Origin: an uncultured Bacteroidota bacterium
GTDB taxonomy: Bacteria > Bacteroidota > Bacteroidia > Chitinophagales > Saprospiraceae
Assembly (NCBI GenBank): GCA_937872515.1
Contig: CALMSX010000079.1
Location: 1 to 64,000, forward strand
DNA: 64,000 nucleotides
Direction: 5' to 3'
In this document: positions 1 to 8,873 of the stretch, one piece after another
Layout of the letters: every line of letters begins with the position of its first letter
Numbering within the stretch: position 1 is the first letter of the stretch
The notes under the pieces: model-generated
What the model was told of the DNA's origin: nothing
The model's input: only the letters and a program-made list of their open reading frames with translations
Database searches by the model: none
Translations under genes and position numbers: made by a program

Positions 1-57
1 CCACATGTTTTAGGGTTTAGGGTAGAACCTTGTCAAGGCATTTTATGAGACAACATA

Positions 58-86
58 TCCCCTATCCCCTAGTCCCTAGCCCCTAT
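58..86. repeat. degenerate CCCTA-type short repeat
   Basis: An imperfect C-rich tandem pattern of CCCCTAT, CCCCTAG and CCCTAG units. A related TTTAGGG stretch lies at about 9-23. The last codons and stop of the adjacent leftward gene lie inside it. Seen directly; function unknown. Confidence 0.5.
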
Positions 87-1364
87 ATCATGCACTAGCT
101 GACAAAACGCCCTAACCCCCAAACCAAAACCACGCTCATCGATGTAAAAATCAGGGGTGTGGTGGGGGGCTACATCCATCATACTTGTATTGGGGTCTCT
201 GCCGCCGAGGAAAAAGAAAAAGGAGGGCACTTCTTTGGCATAGAAGGCAAAGTCTTCGGCTCCGGTTGAAGCCACGGTGACGCGCACCTTGTCTTCGCCG
301 GCTACTTTTTCGAGACTGCCGATGACTTGGGCTGTAAGTTTGGGATCGTTGTAGGTAATGGGGTAGCCGGGGGTGATGATCACCTCAGCGGTGGCGCCGG
401 CACTTTCTGCTATGTTGGTGGCGGTGAGGTGGATTTTGTTGTGAATGGAGGCTCTCATGTCACCATTTAGGGTGCGGATGGTGCCTATCATGGTAAGGTC
501 TTCGGGGATGATGTTGTTGCGCACGCCGGCATTGATTTGGGCAATGGTAACAACGGCAGCTTCTTTGGTAAGGTCGGCTTGACGGCTGATGATGGTTTGC
601 AGGCCCATGATGATTTGAGCGCCTACCACCACGGGATCTACGCCGGCCCAGGGGCGTGAGCCGTGGGTTTGTTTGCCCTTTACTTTTATCTCCAGTCTGT
701 CTGACGCAGCCATGATACCTTCGGACTTGTATTGGAGCATATCGGCGCTCAGGCTGGCCGCGATGTGGAGGCCAAACATGGTTTGAATGCCGTATTTTTT
801 GATCAGGCCTTCTTTGATGAGCAGCTCGGCCCCACCTTCTTCACCCACAGGGGCACCTTCTTCTGCGGGTTGGAACACAAAGACAATTTTGCCGGTAAAT
901 AAATTTTTGTGTTTTGTCATCACATGGGCGGTGGCCAGCAGGATGGCAATATGGGCATCGTGACCACAGGCATGCATCACACCCACGGTTTTGCCTTCAT
1001 AGCTGGTTTCTACTTTTGAAGCAAAATCAATTTTAACCCGTTCTTTGACCGGTAAGGCATCGATGTCGGCCCTCAGTCCTACCACAGGGCCCGGTTTGCC
1101 GGTATCGAGCAGGGCAATGACACCCGTTTTGGCGGCACCTTTTTCTATGGGCAGGCCCAACACACTCAATTCCTGGACGATAAAGTCCATGGTTTTAAAT
1201 TCACGGTTGGAGAGCTCGGGATTGGCGTGGAGGTGGCGTCTCCAATCAATCATTTTTTGTTCGATGGCTTTGACGGAAGCATTGATTTCACTTTCAAAAG
1301 AGCCCTGTGCAAAGGCAAATGATGCGGTGAATAAAACCATTAGTGTGATAAATAGTCGTTGCAT
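69..1364 (-). CDS. secreted M20 family amidohydrolase/peptidase
   Basis: Zinc-dependent amidohydrolase of the M20D type (amino-acid amidohydrolase or carboxypeptidase relatives), 431 aa. A signal peptide ends near residue 20 (AFAQ). HACGHDAH at 131-138 supplies the conserved Cys133 and His135 metal ligands, QPAEEG at 166-171 the acidic pair, and GLH at 198-200 a further His. I chose the start at 1364 because the signal peptide begins there; the reading frame stays open further upstream but that part has no protein character. A TATCTTTG box lies 18 nt upstream. The last residues (HDIGARD) are encoded by a short C-rich repeat, so the true C-terminus may once have been different. Substrate not predictable from sequence; probably periplasmic. 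Confidence 0.85.
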   Translation of the reverse strand: MQRLFITLMVLFTASFAFAQGSFESEINASVKAIEQKMIDWRRHLHANPELSNREFKTMDFIVQELSVLGLPIEKGAAKTGVIALLDTGKPGPVVGLRADIDALPVKERVKIDFASKVETSYEGKTVGVMHACGHDAHIAILLATAHVMTKHKNLFTGKIVFVFQPAEEGAPVGEEGGAELLIKEGLIKKYGIQTMFGLHIAASLSADMLQYKSEGIMAASDRLEIKVKGKQTHGSRPWAGVDPVVVGAQIIMGLQTIISRQADLTKEAAVVTIAQINAGVRNNIIPEDLTMIGTIRTLNGDMRASIHNKIHLTATNIAESAGATAEVIITPGYPITYNDPKLTAQVIGSLEKVAGEDKVRVTVASTGAEDFAFYAKEVPSFFFFLGGRDPNTSMMDVAPHHTPDFYIDERGFGLGVRAFCQLVHDIGARD

Positions 1365-1382
1365 GCGATGAATTGATTTTAT

Positions 1383-1390
1383 CAAAGATA
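1383..1390 (-). promoter_or_regulatory. -7 promoter element TATCTTTG
   Basis: Matches the Bacteroidota TAnnTTTG element on the minus strand, ending 18 nt before the amidohydrolase start. No convincing -33 TTG at the usual 17-23 nt spacing. Confidence 0.4.
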
Positions 1391-1434
1391 AAAAAAACAA
1401 GCCATGTAGGCTATTTGTACAAAAAGCGGTGGCT

Positions 1435-2991
1435 CTATCCCGCCCAGCCCTCACGGTCGAGTGTTCTGTAATGGATGGCTTCGGCCAGGTGTTCAATCTT
1501 GATGTCTTCGCTTCCGGCGAGGTCGGCAATGGTTCTGGCTACTTTCAGGATGCGGTCATAAGCACGGGCTGAAAGCTGGAGTTTTTCCATGGCGGTTTTG
1601 AGCAATAGATTGCCGGCCTGGTTTAAGGCACACACTTCTCTGAGCAGGGGTCCTGACATCTGCGCATTGGCAAAAACTTCGGGCAGGTCATCAAAGCGGG
1701 TGGACTGGATTTCACGGGCCTTGATGATGCGGGTTCTGATGGTTTCACTCGATTCTCCTTTGACGGCTTCATTGGAGAGGTCGTCATAACTTACAGGGGT
1801 CACTTCCACATGGAGGTCTATTCTGTCGAGCAGGGGACCGGATACCCGCGACAAGTATTTTTTGACCACACCGGGACCGCAGACACACTCTTTTTGTGGG
1901 TGGTTGTAGTATCCGCAGGGGCAGGGATTCATGGCCGCTATCAGCATAAAACTGGCCGGGTAGTCAACCGTAGATTTGGCCCTGGAGATGGTCACTTTGC
2001 GGGACTCCATGGGCTGGCGCATGACTTCCAAGACGGCTCTTTTAAACTCGGGTAGCTCATCTAAAAATAAGACACCGTGGTGGGCCAGTGAGATTTCGCC
2101 CGGTGATGGGTTGGAGCCGCCTCCTACCAGGGCTACATCGCTGATGGTGTGGTGGGGCGATCGGAAGGGTCGTACGGTGACCAGTGAAGTGTTGGGTCCC
2201 AGTTGTCCGGCTACAGAATGGATCTTTGTGGTTTCGAGGGCTTCGTTGATGGTTAAGGGGGGGAGAATCGACGAAAGCCTTTTGGCCAGCATGGTTTTGC
2301 CGGCTCCCGGAGGTCCGATCAAAATTACATTGTGGCCACCTGCCGCCGCAATTTCCAGGGCCCGTTTGATGTTTTCCTGGCCCTTGACATCGCTGAAGTC
2401 AACGGGGTATTTGCCTTTTTCCTCTTCAAACAATTCACGGGTATTGTGCATTTCCGGATAGATGGTCAGGGTGCCGTTGAGGAAATCTACCACTTGTCTT
2501 AGATTGCTGACCCCATATACGGGCAGGTCGCTCACAATAGCAGCTTCTCTGGCATTTTGTTTGGGCAGGATCAGGCCTTTAAATTTTTCTTTTCTGGCCT
2601 GGATGGCAATGGGCAGGGCCCCTTTAACCGCCCGCAATTCACCGTCGAGCGACAATTCACCCATGATGACATACCGATCCAGCTCATTGTTGATGATGGT
2701 GCCCAGGGCCGCTAAGATGCCAACAGCGATAGAGAGGTCGTAAGAAGAACCCTCTTTTCGGATATCGGCGGGGGCAAGATTGACCACCATAAAAATGCGG
2801 GGAAAGGGGATGTTGTTGTTGCGGATGGCGGATTCGATTCTGGAAAATCCTTCCCTGACAGCGTTGTCGGGGAGGCCCACCAATTGATAATAAGGCTTTC
2901 CTTCCGGGGGTTTTCCGCCCGTGTTTACTTCAACGGTCACAGTGGTAGCCTCCACACCGTGAACTGTACTTGCGTTCGTTTTTGCCAACAT
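1435..2991 (-). CDS. YifB/ComM family Mg-chelatase-like AAA+ ATPase
   Basis: 518-aa AAA+ protein of the YifB/ComM family. In other bacteria ComM is a helicase acting in branch migration during natural transformation. N-terminal ChlI-like domain about 1-170, Walker A GPPGAGKT at 226-233, Walker B FLDE at 309-312, and a Cys cluster (357, 359, 369, 371) in the PCPCGYY...CVCGP segment, then the C-terminal ChlI lid domain. Start set at 2991 (MLAKTNAS), the usual family start. The longer frame would begin at a TTG at 3012, which overlaps a -7 promoter box at 3010-3017. Monocistronic by position, 70 nt upstream of the amidohydrolase gene on the same strand. Very likely correct by family; the cellular role here is inference. 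Confidence 0.93.
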   Translation of the reverse strand: MLAKTNASTVHGVEATTVTVEVNTGGKPPEGKPYYQLVGLPDNAVREGFSRIESAIRNNNIPFPRIFMVVNLAPADIRKEGSSYDLSIAVGILAALGTIINNELDRYVIMGELSLDGELRAVKGALPIAIQARKEKFKGLILPKQNAREAAIVSDLPVYGVSNLRQVVDFLNGTLTIYPEMHNTRELFEEEKGKYPVDFSDVKGQENIKRALEIAAAGGHNVILIGPPGAGKTMLAKRLSSILPPLTINEALETTKIHSVAGQLGPNTSLVTVRPFRSPHHTISDVALVGGGSNPSPGEISLAHHGVLFLDELPEFKRAVLEVMRQPMESRKVTISRAKSTVDYPASFMLIAAMNPCPCGYYNHPQKECVCGPGVVKKYLSRVSGPLLDRIDLHVEVTPVSYDDLSNEAVKGESSETIRTRIIKAREIQSTRFDDLPEVFANAQMSGPLLREVCALNQAGNLLLKTAMEKLQLSARAYDRILKVARTIADLAGSEDIKIEHLAEAIHYRTLDREGWAG

Positions 2992-3009
2992 AGTGTTCGA
3001 ATTAAAATG

Positions 3010-3017
3010 CAAAGTTA
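3010..3017 (-). promoter_or_regulatory. -7 promoter element TAACTTTG
   Basis: TAnnTTTG match on the minus strand, 18 nt before the YifB start at 2991; it supports that start over the TTG at 3012. Confidence 0.45.
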
Positions 3018-3304
3018 ATACATTCCGAAATATGCCGTGGCGGGAAAATGTACCTACCTAAAAAAGACCCATTTCTACCCAAATTTGGGTATTTTAAAAA
3101 TGACAATCTATCCAAACACAAAACCCATTAACAAAAATGAAGATATAAAAAACATCAGATAATCAATACCAAACGGATGACGCTATTGAGTATATATGTA
3201 CTGCTATAATATGAAGGGTTGATAAGAGGTAAGTACACATATGATGAAAAAATGGCATGGCATCATTTGTGGAATAGAAGTAATACCAAAACCAACCAAA
3301 ACTC
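3018..3304. other. AT-rich intergenic stretch
   Basis: Region between the leftward YifB gene and the rightward small ORF. An 84-codon frame begins at 3241 but runs through the terminator hairpin and has no protein character. Nothing else convincing seen. Confidence 0.5.
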
Positions 3305-3403
3305 ATGAACACACATTACGAAGGCCTTTACAAGGACAGTCGTTTTTTGCTGGCTGTATTTTTCTTCGGGGCATTACTCAGTTACCTGTTAAGCTCAATT
3401 TAG
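3305..3403 (+). CDS. possible 32-aa single-span membrane microprotein
   Basis: A short frame from ATG at 3305 to TAG at 3401-3403. Its product has a polar N-terminus (MNTHYEGLYKDSR) followed by one strongly hydrophobic helix (FLLAVFFFGALLSYLLSS). An A-rich stretch precedes the ATG, as is common for this phylum. The last six codons and the stop lie in the left arm and loop of a perfect inverted repeat that looks like a terminator, so the gene would end at its transcript end. The downstream neighbour is a polytopic membrane protein, and small membrane partners beside such proteins occur in Bacteroidota. I do not recognise the family. A competing 84-codon frame overlaps it. Coding status is unproven. 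Confidence 0.35.
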   Translation: MNTHYEGLYKDSRFLLAVFFFGALLSYLLSSI

Positions 3404-3415
3404 AGCTTAACAGGT
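3384..3415 (+). terminator. hairpin, candidate rho-independent terminator
   Basis: Perfect 13-bp arms (3384-3396 and 3403-3415) around a 6-nt loop, followed by TTATTT. The T-tract is short, so termination may be partial. It overlaps the end of the 32-codon frame and precedes the membrane protein gene at 3499. Confidence 0.55.
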
Positions 3416-3498
3416 TTATTTCAGCCAAAAAGTACAGAGGGAAAGCGTATTTTTACCAAAACAAAATTACCTTTAACTACATTTATCAGGATTAATCA

Positions 3499-4491
3499 GT
3501 GATTTCCCTATTCAGAAGAAATATTTTTATCAACAGTATTTTACTGCTGCCCTATCTTTTTCTTATCAGAATTAAGACGCTGGTAGAACCCACCTCTACG
3601 GTAACAGATGAATTGGATGGCACCTTGCCCGCAGCACTGTTGAATGGTTTACAGGGAGAAGGTTTCAGCCAATCCATTGTTTCGATCTTTATTCTTTTTA
3701 TCGATGCCTTATTGATCAACAGGCTGGTCATCAAAAGCCACATAGGAAGGGAAAACAACCTGGTGAGTGGAATGATATTTGCCCTCTTGGCTTCGATTTT
3801 GACACAAAACCTGGGCCTGAGTGCCGAATTGATGGCTACCCCCTGGATCATACTTTCACTGCAGGCCATTTTTAATTGTTACAACAACATCAAATCTGCC
3901 GACGACATTTTTTTAGCGGGCTTTTATATGTCGCTTGCTTCCTTGTTTTATGCACCACTGCTCTTGTTGCTGATATTCACTTTTACGGCCCTGATGATCA
4001 TGCGATCGTTTACCGGCATAGAGCGCACACAACACCTGGCCGGTTGGATAATTCCCTATTTTTTGGTGAGCAGTGTGGAATATTATCTAGATCTGCCAAG
4101 CACCTTAAGATTCACTTCTTTTTTACAGGGCTTTGGCTTTTTTGGCGTATTGGCAAAAGGCATGAACATTTCTGCCTTACTGGTTTTAGCGGGTCTGCTG
4201 ATCATTTTGCTATGGGCGCTTATTAACTTTGGCAATTTTCTTGGGAAAAAGGTGATAGCAGCCCAAAAAAGAATCAGTATTTTGTATTGGTTTCTTTTGT
4301 TTGTGGGAATAATAGCCTTTAGCCAGGCCCATGTAGATTATCCCCTTATTTTATTGTTTAATATTCCCATATCCATCTTTGCCACCTTTAGTTTAATGGA
4401 TATGAAAAACAGGATCTGGCCGGAATTGATTCACCTTTCGTTGATCTTACTTCTGGTCATCATCCACCTGGATCTGATTAAACTGGCCTGA
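3499..4491 (+). CDS. polytopic membrane protein, DUF6427-like
   Basis: 330-aa integral membrane protein with about eight to nine hydrophobic segments (around 12-26, 60-76, 90-110, 115-130, 140-175, 205-245, 262-300, 310-326). The start codon is GTG. It resembles the Bacteroidota-restricted DUF6427 family, which some genomes mislabel as a beta-carotene monooxygenase; that assignment is from memory and moderate. No catalytic motif is visible. It converges with the PorW/SprE-like gene 14 nt away. No function can be given. Confidence 0.7.
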   Translation: MISLFRRNIFINSILLLPYLFLIRIKTLVEPTSTVTDELDGTLPAALLNGLQGEGFSQSIVSIFILFIDALLINRLVIKSHIGRENNLVSGMIFALLASILTQNLGLSAELMATPWIILSLQAIFNCYNNIKSADDIFLAGFYMSLASLFYAPLLLLLIFTFTALMIMRSFTGIERTQHLAGWIIPYFLVSSVEYYLDLPSTLRFTSFLQGFGFFGVLAKGMNISALLVLAGLLIILLWALINFGNFLGKKVIAAQKRISILYWFLLFVGIIAFSQAHVDYPLILLFNIPISIFATFSLMDMKNRIWPELIHLSLILLLVIIHLDLIKLA

Positions 4492-4505
4492 TAGCCGGAA
4501 AATCC

Positions 4506-7500
4506 TTACTTATTCAAATAATTTTTTTCGAAAAACGCCCTGTATTTAGAGTGGGTTTTGTCCTGCATCATCTTGCGATAATTGCGGGTAGTAATGGGCA
4601 GGATTTCAAAACCGGCAATGGCAGGAGGGATGAACAGGTCTCTGCTTTTTTGCACTCCTTCGTAATACCTCATGGCTTTGGCGCTGTTGTCAAAACTTCT
4701 TACCAGGATGAGCTGGGTTTTTTCTTCTTTGCTCAAAATGTTTTCTCCCAGCTGCAGATTTTCGATTCCGTGAAATTGTTTGTTGTAGTCTGAAACGGCA
4801 ATTTTGGCGTTTTCAAAGGGCTCTGAATCTCCTGTTAAAATGATAACAGCCACATAATGCCTGGAGTCGTTTTCCAGTTCGTATGTTTTATCTACCTCTT
4901 TGGGGTCCACCTGGTCAAAGGCGGTTGCGTCGCCCACCAAAAAGCGCATGATTTCTTTTGCCTTTAATTCTTCCGGTGTTTTTGGATACCGCACTACCAC
5001 TTCCTTGAGTGCGTTGATGTAGGCGTCTTTTCCTTGTGTGGCGCCCAAGCACATGGCATTGAGCAACGAAAATTTGGCCATCAGTTTATTTTCTTTTCCA
5101 AAGGCGTCGATGGCATTTTGAATTCTACCGGATACTTTATCGTATTGGCCTTTCTGAAAAAGATCATAACTCTGGTCATAATACAAGTCCAGTCTTTTGG
5201 CATCAGCTGACAAGGCTGCCAGGTAATTGGCATCGCTGGCAATTTTGGTAAATTTATCATCCGGATACTTGCTCAATAGCAGGGCCTTGTACTTGTCTGC
5301 CATAGCGGTATTGTTGAGATCTGTATAATTGAGATACAGGTAATAATACACTTCCGCTTCGTTTTCGTTTCCGGGATAATCCTGGATCAGTTTTTCCAAA
5401 ACATCGATTGAAAGCTGGTATTCCTGAATTTTATCGCGGTAATCTTTTCCCAGGCCATAAAGGGCCTTTCTCATTTCGGTACGGTACTGTTCTTTCTGGA
5501 AAGAATTTAAAGGCACATCGGCCATGATGCGTTTGTATTCAGCATCGGTAACGTCTGCAGATTCGTTTGCGCCTGCATTTTGTTCTGCCACCGGATCGGT
5601 GTCGGCCTGGTTGTAACTTTTATTTGACCTACGCCAGTTGTCTTCAGATTTGCGACTGCCCCAGGTATTTTTAAAACTATTTTTTCCGGCTTCAACGGCA
5701 GAAAGACTGTAGGCAAAAAAGTTGCTAAAGCCACTGCCCGTTCCCTTGGATGGATTGGTAAACAAACCTTGTTTGGCACCGACACTTTGTTCTTCGGCCT
5801 TGCCCGCTTTTCTCTCTGCTTCCAGTCTGCGTTTGGCAATTTTTTTAAGCTCATCGGTTGACAATTCACCCATGGCCAGCAAGCTGTCTAATCTTTCAAC
5901 GATTTGGGCATTTTTGGCGATAGAGCTTAGATTTTCTGCCATGTTTTTGACATAAAAATACCGCTCATCGGTTTTGGGCAGGTTGATCAGGGTAGAGTCA
6001 AAGTAGACTTTTGATTTTTGGTAAATCTTTTCATCGAGGTGAAGGGTAGCGAGGTAGTACGCGGTTTCGGTTTTTAGTGAAACGTTGTTATTGTTGTTTT
6101 TGGAGCTTTCGAGGAAGTATTCTTTTGCCTTGGCCTTGTCTGTAGGTAAAACAGTTTCTCCCAGAGAAAAATAGATTTGATCTCTGAACTCCCGGTACTT
6201 GTCTTCTTTTAAAAACTTTTCCAATTGTCTGACCGTTGCTTCCGGGCCGCCGTTGGATTTGGCTGCCAGGGTAGTGGCATAGGCCAGTTCTGACATAAAC
6301 TTGAGTTTAAAATCTTTTGCATTGTTTTTTGCCTTCAAAAAGTAATCAGAGGCCACGGCAGGGTTTTTTCTTAAGCGGTGGATTTGTCCTGCTATGTAGG
6401 CATAACGCGCCTTGTCATTTTTGCGGCCGTTTCCTTCGATGGCTTTGTCGAGATAGACCAAAGCGGGCTCATAGTCTTTTTGTTTGATCATAAGATCGGC
6501 CATGGCTGGATTGATTTCATCCAAAACTTCTTCTTTGATTCCCGGTGTTTTTTCCAGGTTTTTGAGCAAAAACTCAGCGTTTGAATACTGTTCGGTGCGG
6601 GTATAGGTTTTTGCCAACCAAACCAGACCTTCGCTATAGGACGTATTGTCTTTCTTGTCCTTTTTGGCCTGTGGCGCAGTTTCAGGGGCCTCTACGACCT
6701 CTTCCTCTGTTTTCTTCACTGAGGGCTGCTCTGCTGGTTTATTGATGTTAGAGGGCCCTGTTGGCGTTGTTTTATTTGCCGGCTGGTTGGTCAGCGAGTC
6801 GGTTTTGACTTCGGTTTTGGTCTTGGTTGTCCTTTTGCCGCGTTTTTTCTGTTTTTCTCTTTCTTTCTTTTCCTGTTCTCTTTGTTTATCTCTGGCTTTT
6901 TTCTCTTCTTCTCTCTTCTTTTTGAGGTCTTTTTTGACCTCTTCTTTTGCCTTTTTTTCCTCTTCCCTGTCCTTGGCTACAATTTCTTTTGCCGCTTCTC
7001 TTTTTTTCTTTTCTTCTTCTCTTTTGGCCTCAGATTCTGCTTTTTTCTGTTTAGAAGACATCTTTTTTTTCTGAAAATTTCTTCCGTAGGGGTTTACGGG
7101 GTTAAAATCTTCTTCAAAATACTCCAGGGTTTCTAAAGCTCTTTCGTAATCTTGTTTGAGGTATTGTGCTTTGGCCATCAGCACATAACAATTGTCAACC
7201 CAGTCGCCCGGCTCGTGGATGGCGGCTACTCTGGTAAGTTTTTCGATGGCCTTGTCCAGATCGGCATTGACAATTTTGGGGTCGGGAACAGCGATATAAT
7301 CGTAAACTTCGAGGATTTTGGAGTAGTTGTCGTTGTTTTTTTCACGCAAAGTGAGCAAACTGGCCTCATAGAGTTCGTTGGCATTGAAGTACCCATTGTA
7401 CTCAGAAGTTACATTGTGATAAAACTTGCCAACTTTTGAGACCTCATTTTTTCGCTTTCTGGATACACACCCAGATGTAAAAACCATAGCCACAATGAGC

Positions 7501-7538
7501 AGGGCTGAAACAACCCCCAAAAAGCGATTACTCCTCAT
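4506..7538 (-). CDS. PorW/SprE-like TPR lipoprotein of type IX secretion
   Basis: 1010-aa lipoprotein with lipobox FTSGC (Cys24). The N-terminal segment SEYNGYFNANELYEASL and the closing domain (from about 890, NDSRHYVAVIILTG, to the end) resemble PorW/SprE, the outer-membrane lipoprotein needed for type IX secretion and gliding in Bacteroidota. Tetratricopeptide-like helices occupy about 90-145 and 300-880. Between them lies a Lys/Glu-rich coiled coil at about 156-245, then a Pro/Thr-rich stretch to about 300, which I regard as an unusual insertion. It sits alone, divergent from a LytM peptidase gene, sharing an 18-bp palindromic promoter region. Family call is by recall of the conserved ends. 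Confidence 0.78.
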   Translation of the reverse strand: MRSNRFLGVVSALLIVAMVFTSGCVSRKRKNEVSKVGKFYHNVTSEYNGYFNANELYEASLLTLREKNNDNYSKILEVYDYIAVPDPKIVNADLDKAIEKLTRVAAIHEPGDWVDNCYVLMAKAQYLKQDYERALETLEYFEEDFNPVNPYGRNFQKKKMSSKQKKAESEAKREEEKKKREAAKEIVAKDREEEKKAKEEVKKDLKKKREEEKKARDKQREQEKKEREKQKKRGKRTTKTKTEVKTDSLTNQPANKTTPTGPSNINKPAEQPSVKKTEEEVVEAPETAPQAKKDKKDNTSYSEGLVWLAKTYTRTEQYSNAEFLLKNLEKTPGIKEEVLDEINPAMADLMIKQKDYEPALVYLDKAIEGNGRKNDKARYAYIAGQIHRLRKNPAVASDYFLKAKNNAKDFKLKFMSELAYATTLAAKSNGGPEATVRQLEKFLKEDKYREFRDQIYFSLGETVLPTDKAKAKEYFLESSKNNNNNVSLKTETAYYLATLHLDEKIYQKSKVYFDSTLINLPKTDERYFYVKNMAENLSSIAKNAQIVERLDSLLAMGELSTDELKKIAKRRLEAERKAGKAEEQSVGAKQGLFTNPSKGTGSGFSNFFAYSLSAVEAGKNSFKNTWGSRKSEDNWRRSNKSYNQADTDPVAEQNAGANESADVTDAEYKRIMADVPLNSFQKEQYRTEMRKALYGLGKDYRDKIQEYQLSIDVLEKLIQDYPGNENEAEVYYYLYLNYTDLNNTAMADKYKALLLSKYPDDKFTKIASDANYLAALSADAKRLDLYYDQSYDLFQKGQYDKVSGRIQNAIDAFGKENKLMAKFSLLNAMCLGATQGKDAYINALKEVVVRYPKTPEELKAKEIMRFLVGDATAFDQVDPKEVDKTYELENDSRHYVAVIILTGDSEPFENAKIAVSDYNKQFHGIENLQLGENILSKEEKTQLILVRSFDNSAKAMRYYEGVQKSRDLFIPPAIAGFEILPITTRNYRKMMQDKTHSKYRAFFEKNYLNK

Positions 7539-7576
7539 TTAATAATTATTAACAGTACTATTAGTGTATTTATAAC

Positions 7577-7594
7577 TAATTTTGCGCAAAATTA
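7577..7594. promoter_or_regulatory. perfect palindrome of two opposed -7 elements
   Basis: taattttgcgcaaaatta is an 18-bp perfect palindrome. Read in either direction it starts with TAATTTTG, a match to TAnnTTTG. The rightward element (7577-7584) would serve the LytM gene at 7622 and the leftward one (7587-7594) the PorW/SprE-like gene. Confidence 0.45.
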
Positions 7595-7615
7595 TTTTAT
7601 TTTTCTGAAAAACAA
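7587..7615 (-). promoter_or_regulatory. promoter of the PorW/SprE-like gene
   Basis: TTG (7613-7615 read leftward), 18 nt, then TAATTTTG (7587-7594): the spacing fits the TTG-N17-23-TAnnTTTG pattern described for Bacteroidota. Predicted leader about 40 nt. Confidence 0.5.
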
Positions 7616-7621
7616 TGCATA

Positions 7622-8422
7622 ATGTCCGTGGAGGAGGGTACTAAAAGATCATTGTTAGAGCGACTTCAGGACAATTACAGGCTTGTAATTCTGGATGATG
7701 ACGACCTGAGAGAGGTTACATCCTTTAGTTTTTCCCTATTAATTGTTTACATTTTACTCAGTTCTGTAATGGTGCTACTCACCGTTATGGTGGTGTCTTT
7801 TATTGTATTTACACCTGTAAAAAGATGGATTCCGGGATATGGAGAAATAAAAGAAAATTCCGAATTTGTAGAGCTCACGCGCAGGATTGACGAATTGGAA
7901 AAGCAAGTTCAGGCCCACGACACCTATACGATGGGCTTAAAAAACATGCTCAAATCCATTGAAAATGCAGAAGTAGAACAGGCCTCTAAGTCTCCTCAGC
8001 CGCTGAAAAACAGCGATGTGGTAGAATCTATGAAAACCAGGGCCCTTGACCACCTGGTATTCGCTTCTCCGCTTTCAGGCAGCATTAGTGCAGAATATGA
8101 CCCCAGCCGTGAGCACCTGGGCACGGACATCATAGCGCCCAAAGGAACGGCCGTAAAATCGGTGATGGAGGGCATTGTACTCAGTGCGGAGTGGTCTGTG
8201 GAGTCTGGAAACTCGGTTTTAATCCAGCATCCGCGAAACATTGTATCGGTGTACAAACACAATTCTGCCATTTTGGTAAAACCGGGGCAAAAAGTACAAA
8301 CGGGGCAGGCCGTTGCCATTATTGGCAATTCAGGCGAAATGTCAAGCGGGCCCCACCTTCATTTTGAGCTTTGGTACGACGGACAACCCGTAAACCCCAA
8401 AAACTACATTTCATTCAATTAA
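7622..8422 (+). CDS. LytM/M23 family membrane-anchored endopeptidase
   Basis: 266-aa cell-wall endopeptidase-type protein. One membrane span at about 34-64, a short coiled coil at about 82-100, and a C-terminal M23 domain. The zinc ligands look complete: His165 and Asp169 (HLGTD), and His245/His247 in HLHFE; His213 is a further conserved His. It probably cleaves peptidoglycan peptides at the outer face of the inner membrane, or regulates an amidase. A HAD-like phosphatase gene follows 20 nt downstream, so the two may be cotranscribed. Confidence 0.88.
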   Translation: MSVEEGTKRSLLERLQDNYRLVILDDDDLREVTSFSFSLLIVYILLSSVMVLLTVMVVSFIVFTPVKRWIPGYGEIKENSEFVELTRRIDELEKQVQAHDTYTMGLKNMLKSIENAEVEQASKSPQPLKNSDVVESMKTRALDHLVFASPLSGSISAEYDPSREHLGTDIIAPKGTAVKSVMEGIVLSAEWSVESGNSVLIQHPRNIVSVYKHNSAILVKPGQKVQTGQAVAIIGNSGEMSSGPHLHFELWYDGQPVNPKNYISFN

Positions 8423-8442
8423 AAACAGCGAGAAAACAAATC

Positions 8443-8862
8443 ATGAGTTCATTACAATCCCTTACAGACGAACAAGGAAATGCACTAAGTCCGGTACTTG
8501 GCAGTGATGTAAAAAATTACCTGATCGATATTGATGGCACCATTTGCGATGATGTGCCCAATGAAGAGCCAGAAAGAATGGTAACCTGCACACCTTATCC
8601 CGATGCCCTGGAAATCATCAACAAATGGTACGATGAAGGCCACATCATCACCTTTTTCTCATCCAGAACGGAAGAGCACAGGGCTATCACCGAAACCTGG
8701 CTCAACCAACATGGCTTTAAATACCACGGCATTTTGTTGTGTAAGCCAAGGGGGGGCAATTATCACTGGATTGACAATCACCTGGTGAAAGCTACCCGAT
8801 TTAAGGGCAAGTTTACAGATCTGGTGAAAGCTACCGCGGAGATTGAGGTTTTTCAAAGCTAA
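8443..8862 (+). CDS. small HAD-like phosphatase
   Basis: 139-aa haloacid-dehalogenase-fold protein. LIDIDGTICDD holds the nucleophile motif DxDGT, TFFSSRTEEH the motif II Ser, CKPRGGNY the motif III Lys, and WIDNH the final Asp. No cap domain is evident. Close Bacteroidota relatives are often labelled phosphoheptose isomerase or LNS2-domain protein, a label the sequence does not support. Start at the ATG at 8443; a longer frame opens upstream inside the LytM gene. Substrate unknown. Confidence 0.75.
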   Translation: MSSLQSLTDEQGNALSPVLGSDVKNYLIDIDGTICDDVPNEEPERMVTCTPYPDALEIINKWYDEGHIITFFSSRTEEHRAITETWLNQHGFKYHGILLCKPRGGNYHWIDNHLVKATRFKGKFTDLVKATAEIEVFQS

Positions 8863-8873
8863 ATAGCCGGAAA

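Noticed and set aside
3241..3495. 84-codon rightward frame
   Set aside because: Runs through the terminator hairpin, lacks protein-like composition, and competes with the 32-codon frame.
6646..7136. Rightward hydrophobic frames opposite the PorW/SprE-like gene
   Set aside because: Antisense image of the Lys/Glu-rich region, not a membrane protein gene.
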